DNA of 64,000 nucleotides from Actinomadura violacea (GTDB lineage Bacteria; Actinomycetota; Actinomycetes; Streptosporangiales; Streptosporangiaceae). Both the position numbers and the translations under genes were made by a program. The notes under the pieces were generated by a model. That model was not told the origin of the DNA and searched no databases. It was given only the letters and a program-made list of their open reading frames with translations. The stretch covers positions 62,001-126,000 of the forward strand of contig NZ_JAGEPF010000005.1 of the NCBI RefSeq assembly GCF_017573465.1, in the 5' to 3' direction. This document shows, piece by piece, positions 25,891-34,825 of this stretch; the stretch's first letter is position 1, and each line of letters starts with the position of its first letter.

Positions 25891-26634
25891 ATGACCGGCG
25901 AGCAGAAGCCGAAGCCCGGGCGTGCGCGGACCGGGAATCGGCGCCTGGCGGAAAAGGTCGCCGAGCTGATCGAGAATGACATCATCGAAAACGGTGTCCA
26001 GATCGGTTCGGTGCTCGGCTCGGAAACCGACCTCATCGAGCGGTACGGCGTGAGCAGGGCGGTGTTCCGGGAAGCGGTCCGGCTCGTCGAGCACCAGCAG
26101 ATCGCCTCCATGCGCCCAGGTCCGGGCGGTGGACTGGTCGTGACCGAGCCCGATCCGGGCGTGGTGCGCAACGCCGCGCGGGTGTATCTGCGGCATGTGG
26201 CGGTCAGCCGGCAGAACCTGTTCGAAGCGCGGATGGCATTGGAGCTCGCCGCGATAGCGGCCGCCGCCGATAAACTGACGGAATCGGGGATCACGGTTCT
26301 GAAGGACGCGCTCCGGGTCGAGGCGGAGTTGATCGAGCAGGGCGTCGCCCGCGGGCATGCACGTAATCTGCATCGCGTTATCGCGGAACTCGCCGGAAAC
26401 GCGGCGATAACCTTGTTCGTGGAAGTGCTGGCTCAACTCGACGAGGATTTCGTGCAGCGGGAATGGGGGGCCCCGGAGGCCGACGGCGAGGGGCACCTCG
26501 ACGCGGCCAGGGAGTCCCACGAGGCGCACGAGGCCATCGTCGCCGCGATCGTCGCCGGAGACGGGTCGCTAGGGCAGTACCGCATGCGCCGGCACCTGCA
26601 GGCGATCGCCGCGTTGCTCGAGCAGGACGCCTGA
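25891..26634 (+). CDS. GntR-family regulator, FadR subfamily
   Basis: 247 residues. Residues 15-85 are a GntR winged helix (LAEKVAELIENDIIENG, LGSETDLIERYGVSRAVFREAVRLVEHQQIA). The C-terminal all-helical FCD-type domain (about 95-240) contains the metal/ligand helices typical of FadR regulators (LFEARMALELAAIAAAA, RNLHRVIAELAGN, SHEAHEAIVAAIVAGD). FadR-type proteins usually respond to acids or acyl-CoAs. It lies directly upstream of, and in the same direction as, the SDR-cyclase-ligase operon, whose promoter carries a repeated element, and is the obvious candidate regulator. Confidence 0.9.
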   Translation: MTGEQKPKPGRARTGNRRLAEKVAELIENDIIENGVQIGSVLGSETDLIERYGVSRAVFREAVRLVEHQQIASMRPGPGGGLVVTEPDPGVVRNAARVYLRHVAVSRQNLFEARMALELAAIAAAADKLTESGITVLKDALRVEAELIEQGVARGHARNLHRVIAELAGNAAITLFVEVLAQLDEDFVQREWGAPEADGEGHLDAARESHEAHEAIVAAIVAGDGSLGQYRMRRHLQAIAALLEQDA

Positions 26635-26749
26635 CCGACCGGCGTCACTGCGCGCCCCTCGCTCCGGCCAGTGATGGCAGGCATGTCCGGCAGGAACCCT
26701 GGGCCGACGGTTCCCGGTCCGATCGAAGCTGCCGTCCAACCCTCGATTT

Positions 26750-26764
26750 AAGTGCACTTGTTTG
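26750..26764. promoter_or_regulatory. Candidate operator, copy 1
   Basis: AAGTGCACTTGTTTG. It contains the palindrome AAGTGCACTT and is repeated with two changes at 26845-26859, 95 bp downstream. Confidence 0.55.
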
Positions 26765-26823
26765 AGCGATCTAGCGCCGGGCTCCCTGCCGTACTGGAGT
26801 GGCTCTCAGCTAGAGTGCCGATC

Positions 26824-26859
26824 TAGACGCTCCAAGTACGTAAAGAGTACACTTGTTTG
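26824..26859 (+). promoter_or_regulatory. Leaderless-type promoter with overlapping operator copy 2
   Basis: TAGACG (26824-26829), an 18-bp spacer and TACACT (26848-26853), followed by exactly 7 bp and then ATG 26861. This is the spacing of a leaderless actinobacterial transcript, and no SD precedes the ATG. The operator-like repeat GAGTACACTTGTTTG (26845-26859) covers the -10 box, so a bound repressor would block transcription. Confidence 0.55.
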
Positions 26860-26860
26860 C

Positions 26861-27598
26861 ATGCTGACCAGGATGGGGTTCGACGCCGGGAGCTGCGCCG
26901 TGGTGACCGGGGCCGGCAGCGGCATCGGTCGTGCCGTGGCCCTCGGGGCGGCCGAGCTCGGGGTCGATGTGGCCGCGTGGGACGTCGACGACCGGGCGTT
27001 GTCCGGGCTGGCCGAGGAGGCCGCGCGGCTCGCTGGCGAGGTACTGCCCGTGCGGGCCGATGCGTCCGATCCGGCCGCGGTGGCGGCGGCGCTGGACCGG
27101 ACGCTCGCCTGGCGGACGCCGGGGCTGCTGGTGAACAACGCCGGCCCGCCGAGCCAGGTGCCGCGGCCGTTCACCGACGGCATCGTGGGCGTGCTCGGGA
27201 TCGTCGAGCTGGTCACGTCGGCGTGGCTGGACCGGGTCCGTGAGCGGGCCGCAGCGGTGGTGAACGTCGCCTCGGTCGCGGGCAACGCGATCGGCGGGGG
27301 CGTGGACTGGTACGCCGCCGGGAAGGCCGGGGTCGCCGGATACACCCGCCATCTCGCCGCCGCCGCGCCGTACGGGGTCCGGGCGAACGCGGTCGCGCCC
27401 GGTCTGGTGGAGACGCCGCGGATGAAGGACTTCCTGGTCTCGGACACGGGCCGGCGCATGGTCGCCCGCACGCCGCGCGGCGCGGTGGTGCGGCCGGGCG
27501 AGGTGGCGGCGCCCGTGCTCTTCCTGCTCTCCCCGCTGGCCGCGGCGATCACCGGCCAGGTCGTCGCCGTGGACGCCGGGATGACCGTCACCGCCTGA
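26861..27598 (+). CDS. Short-chain dehydrogenase/reductase
   Basis: About 245 residues. Classical SDR: TGAGSGIGRAVAL (nucleotide loop), DASDP, NNAGPP, NVASV, catalytic YAAGK (Tyr-xxx-Lys), and PGLVETPRM. The terminal pattern ITGQVVAVDAGMTV is typical. The DVDD at the end of strand 2 predicts NAD rather than NADP. The start is placed at ATG 26861 from the promoter spacing; ATG 26873 is an alternative with a weak SD. It is the first gene of a presumed three-gene catabolic operon. Confidence 0.9.
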   Translation: MLTRMGFDAGSCAVVTGAGSGIGRAVALGAAELGVDVAAWDVDDRALSGLAEEAARLAGEVLPVRADASDPAAVAAALDRTLAWRTPGLLVNNAGPPSQVPRPFTDGIVGVLGIVELVTSAWLDRVRERAAAVVNVASVAGNAIGGGVDWYAAGKAGVAGYTRHLAAAAPYGVRANAVAPGLVETPRMKDFLVSDTGRRMVARTPRGAVVRPGEVAAPVLFLLSPLAAAITGQVVAVDAGMTVTA

Positions 27599-27624
27599 TT
27601 CCCTCACGCAGTAAGGACGTGCCC

Positions 27625-28503
27625 ATGAGTTCTGTGAAGCCTTCCCCCGGTGCGGGCGCCGATCTGGTGCGCAGCCTCGGTGTGCCGACGAAGGGGGCGG
27701 TGTACGACCTGTCGTCGGGGTGGTGGCGGCACATGCCCGCGTTCGACGGCTATCCGCGGTTCGAGGTCGTCACCTACAACTCGCCGCACGGGCAGCGGGT
27801 CGAGCGGCGGTTCCCGTTCGCCGAACCCGATGAGAACGAGGTGGAGTTCGGTTACGTCTCCGAGCTGGTGTCCGGGAGCCTGCACACCGGGACCCATATC
27901 GACGCGCTCTGCCATGTGACGTGCGGGAGCGAGGACGAGTGGCACGGCGGTGAGTCGGCCAACGCCGCGCTGGGCGACCACGGTGCGCTGCGCGGCGACG
28001 CGTCGGAGCTCGCGCCGATCATGGGCCGCGGGGTGCTGCTGGACGTGCCGCGCGCGCTCGGCATGGACGTGCTGCCGCCGCATTTCGCGATCGGCGAGGA
28101 GCATCTGCGGCGGGCCGCGGACGCGGCGGGCGTCACCATCAGGGCGTCCGACATCGTGCTGGTCCGCACCGGGCAGATGAAGTTCTGGCCGGACGTTGCG
28201 CGCATCACCGAGTTCTGTGGCGGCAGCGGTGTCGCGATGGACGGTGCGCAGTGGCTGGTCTCGCATGGCGTGCGCTATGTCGGCGCGGACACGATGTCGT
28301 TCGAGGTGCGGCCCTCGCCGGTCCCCCGCAATCCGCTGCCCGTGCATCTGCTGTTGCTGCACCAGCACGGTGTTCACATCATGGAATGGGTGAACTGCGA
28401 GGAGCTGGCCGCGGACGGGGTCACCACGTTCCTGTTCGTCGGGCTGCCGCTGACGATCCGCGGCGGCACGGGTTCGCCGTTGCGGCCGATCGCCGTCGTA
28501 TGA
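27625..28503 (+). CDS. Cyclase-family (kynurenine-formamidase-like) metal-dependent hydrolase
   Basis: 292 residues from ATG 27625 (AAGGA 7 nt upstream). The family metal motif HTGTHIDALCH (HxGTHxDxxxH) lies near residue 90. Further conserved elements are GRGVLLDVPR, ASDIVLVRTGQ, YVGADTMSFE and HQHGVHIMEWVNCEEL. The family includes kynurenine formamidases and enzymes that hydrolyse cyclic amides, lactones or ring diketones. Together with an SDR before and an acyl-CoA ligase after (ATG at 28500 overlaps its stop region), opening of a lactone or cyclic ketone to a free acid for CoA activation is plausible. Confidence 0.85.
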   Translation: MSSVKPSPGAGADLVRSLGVPTKGAVYDLSSGWWRHMPAFDGYPRFEVVTYNSPHGQRVERRFPFAEPDENEVEFGYVSELVSGSLHTGTHIDALCHVTCGSEDEWHGGESANAALGDHGALRGDASELAPIMGRGVLLDVPRALGMDVLPPHFAIGEEHLRRAADAAGVTIRASDIVLVRTGQMKFWPDVARITEFCGGSGVAMDGAQWLVSHGVRYVGADTMSFEVRPSPVPRNPLPVHLLLLHQHGVHIMEWVNCEELAADGVTTFLFVGLPLTIRGGTGSPLRPIAVV

Positions 28504-28538
28504 CGGCGGGGCCGGGCGGGAGCGAGGAGGAGACGAGC

Positions 28539-30146
28539 ATGGACCGGCGGCACGACGAGACCTTCATCGATGCGGCGAACGACGTGCCGCTCAGTCCCCT
28601 CAGCTTCCTGCATCGCGCGGCCGACGTCGCCGGCGACGGCACCGGGTTGATCACGGACGCCGGCGAGCGGGTGTCGTGGTCGCGGATGCTGGACCGGGCG
28701 CGGCGGCTGGCGGGCGGCCTGGCGGAACTGGGTCTCGGTGCCGGCGACCGGGTCGCGGTGCTCGCGCCCAACGACCTTCCGCTGCTGGAGGCGCATTACG
28801 GCGTTCCCGGCGCCGGGTGCGCCCTCGTCGCGCTGAACACGCGGCTCTCGCCGCGGGAGTACGAGACCGTGCTGCGTCTCGCGGGCGCCAAGGCGCTGAT
28901 CGTGGACCATTCGCTCGCCGGGCAGGTCGCGGAGATCGCAGACCGCGTCCCGGCGCTGCGAGCCGTCGTCACGATCGGGCCGGACGGCACCGCTGATCCG
29001 GGCGGGTACGAGGACTGGCTGCGCACGGCCCGGCCGACGCCGCTGCGGCTTCCCCGCGACGAACGCCAGCCGCTCGCGGTCAATTTCACCTCGGGGACGA
29101 CGGGCGGGCCGAAGGGCGTGGTGTACACCCACCGCGGCGGCTACCTGAACGCGCTCGGGCAGGTGGTGTCCGCGGGCCTGCGGGCCGACTCGCGGTACCT
29201 GTGGACGTTGCCGATGTTCCATTGCAACGGCTGGTGCTACACGTGGGCGGTGACGGCGGCGGGCGCGCGGCACATCGCCTTGCGCAAGGTGGACCCGGAA
29301 CGCGTCCTCGACCTCATCGAGCGCGAGCGGGTGACGCATCTGTGCGGGGCGCCGGTGGTGCTCGACTCGCTGGTCGCGCAGAGCGGTTCGCGCGGCGGAG
29401 CCCGGTTCGCGCAGCGGGTGTCGTTCGCGGTGGGCGGCGCCGCGCCGTCCCCGTCGGCGATCGCGGCGATGTCCCGCCTGGGCGTCGACGTCGTGCACCG
29501 GTACGGGATGACCGAGACGTACGGGCCGTCCTTGGTGTGCGTGCCGCGACCCGAGTGGCGGGAACTCGACCCCGCCGGCCTGGCGACGATGATGGCGCGC
29601 CAGGGCGTGCGGACGGTGAACGTCGAGTCGGCGCGCGTGGTGACCGCGGCCTTCGACGACGTGCCCGCCGACGGGGTGACGCTCGGTGAGCTGGTGATCC
29701 GCTCGAACACGGTGATGTCGCATTACCTCGACGACCCGGACGCGACCGCCGCCGCGTTCAAGGGCGGCTGGCTGCACACCGGCGACGTCGCCGTCCGCCA
29801 TCCCGACGGGTACATCGAGGTCCGGGACCGGCTCAAGGACGTCATCATCAGCGGCGGGGAGAACATCGCCTCGATCGAGGTGGAGAACGCGCTGCTGGAC
29901 CACCCGGCGGTGGCCGAGGCGGCGGTGGTCGCCAGGCCGGACGAGCGCTGGGGCGAGACGCCCGTCGCCTTCGTCCGCGTCCGGGACGGGGCCGAGGCGA
30001 CCGGGGCGGAGCTGATCGCGTGGCTGCGGGACCGGCTGGCGCATTTCAAGGTGCCGAGGGAGATCCGGTTCGCCGCCCTGCCGAAGACGTCGACCGGGAA
30101 GGTCCGCAAGGCCGAGCTGCGGGACCTGGCGCGGCGAGCGCGATGA
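28539..30146 (+). CDS. AMP-forming acyl-CoA ligase
   Basis: About 535 residues. ANL-family motifs: P-loop FTSGTTGGPKGV, HRYGMTETYGPS, WLHTGDVAVRHPDGY, RLKDVIISGGENI, and the C-terminal lysine in KTSTGKVRKAEL. Closest in pattern to medium-chain fatty-acyl-CoA ligases (LPMFHCNGWCYTW). ATG 28539 is preferred because GAGGAGG is 8 nt upstream; ATG 28500, overlapping the previous stop, is an in-frame alternative. It would activate the acid made by the cyclase-family enzyme. Confidence 0.92.
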   Translation: MDRRHDETFIDAANDVPLSPLSFLHRAADVAGDGTGLITDAGERVSWSRMLDRARRLAGGLAELGLGAGDRVAVLAPNDLPLLEAHYGVPGAGCALVALNTRLSPREYETVLRLAGAKALIVDHSLAGQVAEIADRVPALRAVVTIGPDGTADPGGYEDWLRTARPTPLRLPRDERQPLAVNFTSGTTGGPKGVVYTHRGGYLNALGQVVSAGLRADSRYLWTLPMFHCNGWCYTWAVTAAGARHIALRKVDPERVLDLIERERVTHLCGAPVVLDSLVAQSGSRGGARFAQRVSFAVGGAAPSPSAIAAMSRLGVDVVHRYGMTETYGPSLVCVPRPEWRELDPAGLATMMARQGVRTVNVESARVVTAAFDDVPADGVTLGELVIRSNTVMSHYLDDPDATAAAFKGGWLHTGDVAVRHPDGYIEVRDRLKDVIISGGENIASIEVENALLDHPAVAEAAVVARPDERWGETPVAFVRVRDGAEATGAELIAWLRDRLAHFKVPREIRFAALPKTSTGKVRKAELRDLARRAR

Positions 30147-30161
30147 AGGCGGGCGCGATGG

Positions 30162-30190
30162 GGTGGTGCGGCCGGGCCGGCCGCACCACC
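30162..30190. terminator. Bidirectional terminator between convergent ligase genes
   Basis: 12-bp perfect arms (GGTGGTGCGGCC at 30162-30173, complement at 30179-30190) with a 5-nt loop, 15 bp after one stop and 5 bp before the other. Confidence 0.8.
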
Positions 30191-30195
30191 TCCGC

Positions 30196-31719
30196 TCATC
30201 CGCGCTCGTGGGCGAGCGCGTCGGCTTGGGCCCGGCGGCGGTCCGGCTTGTTGTTCGCGGTGAGCGGGATCGCGGTGCGCACGCGCAGCGACTTGGGGAT
30301 CTTGTAGCCGGCCAGCTCGGTGCGGCAGTGGTCGCGGATCTCCGCCAGCCCGACCGGTTCGCCCGGCACGGCGACGACGCTGACCTCGACCCGCTCGCCC
30401 CAGCGCTCGTCGGGCATGCCGTACACGATCGCGTCGGCCACGCGCGGATGGCGGAGGATCACCTCCTCCACCTCCCGCGGGTAGACGTTCTCACCGCCGC
30501 TGATGATCATTTCCTTGCGGCGGCCGGCGATGAACACCCAGCCGTCCTCGGTCCGGGACGCGAGGTCCCCGATGTGGACGCCGTCCGGCCGGAAGGTCGC
30601 GGCGGTCTCCTCGGCGAGGCCGTAGTAGCCGCGGGTCTGCCACGGGCAGGAGACGACCAGGTCGCCGACGACGCCGGGCGGGGCCTCGCGGCCGTCCGCG
30701 CCGAGGATGCGGACGGTGGCGCCGGGCAGCGGCCTGCCCACCCCGGTGAAGCGGCCGGCCAGCAGGTCCTCGTGGTCGAAGCCCATCACCGAGCCGAACT
30801 CGGTGGCTCCGAACCCGGCCCTGATCCGGGCGTTGGGGAAGTCCCTCAGCAGGCCCTGCACGAAGTCGTCGGTGGACGGCGCGGACCCGAAGCGGATCGC
30901 GGTGACGTTCTCGCGCCGGGTGGCGGCGAACTCCGGCCGCGCACGCAGCGCGGCAAACATCGTGGGCGCGCCCATGAGCCTGCTCGCGCCGCGGTCGATC
31001 GCCGCGAGCGCCTCGGCCGCGTCGAACCTCCGCTGGATCCAGACCTCACCGCCCGCCAGCAGCGGCGCGAGGAGATTCGTGCCGAGCGTGATGTGGAAGA
31101 ACGGGGAGAAGAACAGCTCGACGTCGGCGGGCGTGCGGGGGTTGCCCTGGACGCAGGTGTTGAGCCACAGCCACAGGCTGCGGTGGGAGTGCACGGCCCC
31201 CTTCGGGCCGCCGGTCGTGCCGCCGGTCCCGAAGATGATCGCGAGGTCGTCCTCGCCCGGCGCGGGCGGGCCGCCGCCCGCGGCGTGCACCGGGGCCAGC
31301 CGTTCGTCCATCGGCAGTGCCCGGTCCGCGGCGGGCAGTTCGATCACCCGGTGGCCGGTGCCGTGCGCGAGCGCCGTGTGCGCCGGGTCGGCCAGCACGA
31401 CCGACGGTTCGAGCGCGGCGAGGTAGGCGCGCGCCTCCGGCGCCGTCAGCCGGGTGTTCAGCGGCGCGGCGACCATCCCGCCGGCGAGGGCGCCGAGGAT
31501 GGCGACGGTGTGCGGGATCGACGGCTCCATCGCCGTGACGACCCGGTCTCCGGGCCGCACTCCCGCGTGCCGCAGTCCGGCCGCCGCCGCGTCCATCGCC
31601 GTGACGAGCCCGGCGAACGTCAACTCTCCGCGCTCGTCCTTGACGGCCCGCCGGTCCGCCCCGTGCGGTTGCGCGCCGATGGTGCGCAGCCAGTTCGGCA
31701 GCGTGAGTTCCTTGCCCAA
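30196..31719 (-). CDS. AMP-forming acyl-CoA ligase/synthetase
   Basis: 507 residues. ANL motifs: P-loop FGTGGTTGGPKGA, FGATEFGS, the hinge region GRRKEMIISGGENVYP and a C-terminal domain with VYGMPDERWGERV. The usual catalytic Lys-containing end reads PLTANNKPDRRRA, so the acyl-activating Lys of the GK motif is present only as the NKP variant. It is the last gene of the reverse operon with transporter, amidase and AtzG-like protein, 62 bp after the latter. It probably activates the acid released by the amidase. Confidence 0.9.
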   Translation of the reverse strand: MGKELTLPNWLRTIGAQPHGADRRAVKDERGELTFAGLVTAMDAAAAGLRHAGVRPGDRVVTAMEPSIPHTVAILGALAGGMVAAPLNTRLTAPEARAYLAALEPSVVLADPAHTALAHGTGHRVIELPAADRALPMDERLAPVHAAGGGPPAPGEDDLAIIFGTGGTTGGPKGAVHSHRSLWLWLNTCVQGNPRTPADVELFFSPFFHITLGTNLLAPLLAGGEVWIQRRFDAAEALAAIDRGASRLMGAPTMFAALRARPEFAATRRENVTAIRFGSAPSTDDFVQGLLRDFPNARIRAGFGATEFGSVMGFDHEDLLAGRFTGVGRPLPGATVRILGADGREAPPGVVGDLVVSCPWQTRGYYGLAEETAATFRPDGVHIGDLASRTEDGWVFIAGRRKEMIISGGENVYPREVEEVILRHPRVADAIVYGMPDERWGERVEVSVVAVPGEPVGLAEIRDHCRTELAGYKIPKSLRVRTAIPLTANNKPDRRRAQADALAHERG

Positions 31720-31781
31720 GTCCTCGCTCCTCCGTTCGTCCCTCTGTTCTACAGCCCGCCCCGGTGACCGGTTCGCCCTGG

Positions 31782-31967
31782 CTACGGCTCTGGCCGGAAG
31801 ACCAGCGCCGGCGTCTCGTAGCGGGCGTCCGGCATGTCGTAGAGCGCGGCGAGTTCGGCCTGCCAGCCGGGGTAGGCGGCGGCGAGCCGCGCGGCCTCCT
31901 CCGGCGTCGGTGACAGCCCCGCGGCGGCGAGCAGGGCCGCGACCACGGTCGCCGCTTCGGTGTTCAT
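31782..31967 (-). CDS. AtzG-like (DUF4089) small amidase partner
   Basis: 61 residues. Pattern VAALLAAAGLSPTPEEAARLAAAYPGW, then PALVFRPEP, matches the AtzG/DUF4089 family, a short relative of GatC that binds an AtzE-type amidase and is needed for its activity in cyanuric-acid degradation. The gene begins 27 bp after the amidase stop, the same arrangement as in atzE-atzG loci. It is small but well supported by this pairing. Confidence 0.75.
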   Translation of the reverse strand: MNTEAATVVAALLAAAGLSPTPEEAARLAAAYPGWQAELAALYDMPDARYETPALVFRPEP

Positions 31968-31994
31968 CGTCGTCCTCCTCAGGGCGGGCGCCGC

Positions 31995-33404
31995 TCAGGC
32001 GGCGAGCAGGTCACGCACCAGGTCCGGCACCCGCCGGTGCCAGCCGGTCCGCTGCTGGTAGGCGTGTCCCGCGGCGAGCACCGCGGCCTCCTCGAACGGA
32101 CGGCCGGCGATCTGCATGCCGAGCGGCAGGCCGTCGCGGGTGAAGCCGATGGGAACCGACAGGACGGGGTTGCCGACCGCGTTCCAGTACGCGGTGAGCG
32201 CCGCGTCGGCCATGTCGTCGGTGCCCAGGTGCTCGATCCGAGGTGCTCCGCAGGACGCCGTCGGTGTCACGATGAGGTCGACCTCGGTGAACAGCTCGGC
32301 GAGCGCGCGCTGCCCGGCGCGGCGGACGCGCTGCAGTTGCACGAAGTCGGCCGCCGACAGCAGCGCGCCCTTCGCCAGGGCCAGGCGGGTTCCCGCACCG
32401 TAGTCGGACCAGCGGCGCCGCAGGTCGTTGCGGTGGTAGGCGAAGGCTTCGGCGGCCATGCCCAGTCGCGTGACCGTCGTCAGCTCCCGGTAGTACGGCA
32501 ACCTGATCGGTACCGCGGACGCGCCGGCGGCGCGCAGTTCGGCCACGGCCTTGACCAGCACGGAGTCCAGCTCACCGGCCCGCTCCCGGGCCTTGCCGAG
32601 CAGCGGGTCGACGCCGATGCGCAGGCCGGCGAGCGAACCGGTCAGCGCGCCCCGGTAGTCGCCGGCGGGGCGGTCGGACGAGGCGGTGTCGCGGGCGTCG
32701 TGCCCGGCCACGGCGGTCAGGATCGCCGCGCAGTCCTCGGCCGTGCGGGCCAGCGGGCCGACGTGGTCGTAGCTGGGGCCGAGCGGTACGCAGCCGTTCT
32801 TCGGCACCCGGCCGAACGTCGGTTTCAGGCCGGTGACGCCGCAGAGCGCCGCCGGGTAGCGGACGCTTCCGGCGCTGTCGGTGCCGAGGCCACCGAGGAA
32901 CATGCCCGCCGCGACGCCGGCGGCGGACCCGGAGCTGGAACCGCCGGGGTAGTGCGCGGTGCTCCAGGGGTTGCGGGGTACCGGGAACGGCTTGGCCGGG
33001 TCCGGCGCGCCGATCCCGAACTCCATCGTGGTGGTCTTCCCGGTGATCACGGCACCGGCCGCGCGGAGCCGGGCGACGGCGGGGGCGTCCCTCTCCCTCC
33101 CCCACTCCCGGTCCAGGACGAGGCTCTGTGCGGTGGTCTCGCCTTCGGCGGCGGCGATGAGATCTTTGATCCCCATCGGTATCCCGTGCAGGGGACCGCG
33201 GTCGGCCCCGGCCGCGAGTTCGGCGTCCGCCCGGGCCGCGGCGGCCAGGGCCGCGTCGTCGAACCGCGCGAGGTGGACGCCGAGCGCGGCGTCGCGGGCG
33301 TCCGCGACCGCAAGCGCGGCGCGGACCAGGTCGACCGAGGTCGTCTCGCCGGCCCGGAGCGCCGCGCCGGCGTCGGCGATCGTCAGGTACATCCGGTTCC
33401 TCAC
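31995..33404 (-). CDS. Amidase-signature hydrolase, AtzE-like
   Basis: 469 residues. The Ser-cisSer-Lys triad is visible: Lys80 in GIPMGIKD, the Ser-rich loop YPGGSSSGSA (about 153-161) and nucleophile Ser180 in GTDSAGSVRYPA. The AtzG-like protein encoded next supports an AtzE/GatA-type two-subunit enzyme. The start overlaps the stop of the transporter gene (ATGA at 33401-33404). Other members hydrolyse aliphatic or aryl amides, biuret derivatives or nylon oligomers; here an MHS transporter and an acyl-CoA ligase suggest a carboxamide that yields an acid for CoA activation. Confidence 0.92.
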   Translation of the reverse strand: MRNRMYLTIADAGAALRAGETTSVDLVRAALAVADARDAALGVHLARFDDAALAAAARADAELAAGADRGPLHGIPMGIKDLIAAAEGETTAQSLVLDREWGRERDAPAVARLRAAGAVITGKTTTMEFGIGAPDPAKPFPVPRNPWSTAHYPGGSSSGSAAGVAAGMFLGGLGTDSAGSVRYPAALCGVTGLKPTFGRVPKNGCVPLGPSYDHVGPLARTAEDCAAILTAVAGHDARDTASSDRPAGDYRGALTGSLAGLRIGVDPLLGKARERAGELDSVLVKAVAELRAAGASAVPIRLPYYRELTTVTRLGMAAEAFAYHRNDLRRRWSDYGAGTRLALAKGALLSAADFVQLQRVRRAGQRALAELFTEVDLIVTPTASCGAPRIEHLGTDDMADAALTAYWNAVGNPVLSVPIGFTRDGLPLGMQIAGRPFEEAAVLAAGHAYQQRTGWHRRVPDLVRDLLAA

Positions 33405-34825
33405 CGCTCCGGACGGTCGGCCAGCGCGACCTCGATTCCGTGGCCGGAGACCTCGGCGAGCGAGACGGCGGCCGGGTCACGGGTGAGGTCGCGGCCGCGG
33501 GTCTCGGCGATGCGCCAGATCGCCCCGACGGTGATGAGCGCGGCGACGGCGGCGATGCCGCTCAGCGGCAGGCTCGAACCGCCGGTGCCGGCGACCAGGG
33601 CGCTGGCGAGCAGCGGCGTGAAACCGGCGCCGATCAGGCTGGCGAGCTGGTAGCCGAGGGAGATGCCGGTGTAGCGGACGGTGGTGCCGAACATCTCCGA
33701 CAGCATCGGCGCCAGCGAGGCGTACATGAGGTTCTGCAGCACCTGGGCGAACATCAGCCCGATCGTCATCAGCACCACCGAGCCGGTGTTGATCAGCGCG
33801 TAGAGCGGCACCGCGTACACGACCGCGCCGGCCGCGCCGATGAGGCTGACCTTGCGGCGCCCGATCCGGTCCGACCATGTGGAGAACAGCGGGATGCAGA
33901 CGATCCCGACGCACGCCACCAGCAGCAGCGCCCGCGCGATGTCCGACACGTCGTAGCCGATCGACTTGCCGTAGGCGATGACGTGCGAGCTGATCAGCGC
34001 GGTGAGCGCGAACGGCCCGATGCCCGCCGCGCAGGCCGGCACGAGCGCGCGGGGGTTGCGCAGCACCTGCAGCGCCGGCGCCTTGGGGCGCCGCTCCGCG
34101 CTCGTCCGGGCGATCGCCTCCTCGAACACCGGGCTCTCGACCACGCGCAGCCGGACGTACAGGCCGACCATCAGCAGCAGGGCGCTGACCAGGAACGGCA
34201 GCCGCCACCCCCAAGAGTGCAGGCTGTCGTCCGGCAGGAGGCTCACCAGCGTGAACACCAGGGTGGACAGCAGCGAGCCGAGCGGGGACCCGAGCTGCAT
34301 GATCCCCGCCCACATCCCGCGGCGGCGGGAGCCGGCGTGCTCGACGACCATCAGCGCCGCACCGCCCCACTCCCCGCCGACCGCCACGCCCTGCACCACG
34401 CGCAGCAGCACCAGGAGCAGCGGAGCGGCGATGCCGATCGAGCCGTAGGTGGGCAGCACGCCGATGAGGAAGCTCGCGACCCCCATCAGGGCCATGGTCA
34501 CCATCAGCATCGACTTGCGGCCGAGGCGGTCGCCGAAGTGCCCGAAGACCAGCCCGCCCAGGGGGCGGGCCACGTAGCCGGCGGCGAGCGTGCCGAACGC
34601 GGCGATGGTGGACGAGGCCGGGCTCAGCGACGGGAAGAACAGGTCCCCGAACACCAGCGCGGCCATCGAGCTGTAGATGAGGAAGTCGTAGTACTCGATG
34701 ACGGTGCCCAGCAGGCCGGACAGCGTCACCTTGCGCAGCTGCCGGGCGTGCGCGCCGCGGGGCGCATCGCCCGCAGGGCCGTCGCCGGGTCCGCCGGCTT
34801 CCGATGGCGGTTTCTGCGAGACCAT
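33401..34825 (-). CDS. MHS-family MFS transporter (metabolite:H+ symporter)
   Basis: 474 residues, twelve membrane segments. MHS landmarks are EYYDFLIYSSMAALVF (first segment), GGLVFGHFGDRLGRKSML (loop 2-3), and WGGAALMVVEHAGSRRRGMW after segment 5. MHS proteins import organic acids, betaines, shikimate and similar compounds. It is the first gene of the operon transporter, amidase, AtzG-like protein, ligase, so it probably brings in the amide or its acid. Confidence 0.92.
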   Translation of the reverse strand: MVSQKPPSEAGGPGDGPAGDAPRGAHARQLRKVTLSGLLGTVIEYYDFLIYSSMAALVFGDLFFPSLSPASSTIAAFGTLAAGYVARPLGGLVFGHFGDRLGRKSMLMVTMALMGVASFLIGVLPTYGSIGIAAPLLLVLLRVVQGVAVGGEWGGAALMVVEHAGSRRRGMWAGIMQLGSPLGSLLSTLVFTLVSLLPDDSLHSWGWRLPFLVSALLLMVGLYVRLRVVESPVFEEAIARTSAERRPKAPALQVLRNPRALVPACAAGIGPFALTALISSHVIAYGKSIGYDVSDIARALLLVACVGIVCIPLFSTWSDRIGRRKVSLIGAAGAVVYAVPLYALINTGSVVLMTIGLMFAQVLQNLMYASLAPMLSEMFGTTVRYTGISLGYQLASLIGAGFTPLLASALVAGTGGSSLPLSGIAAVAALITVGAIWRIAETRGRDLTRDPAAVSLAEVSGHGIEVALADRPER

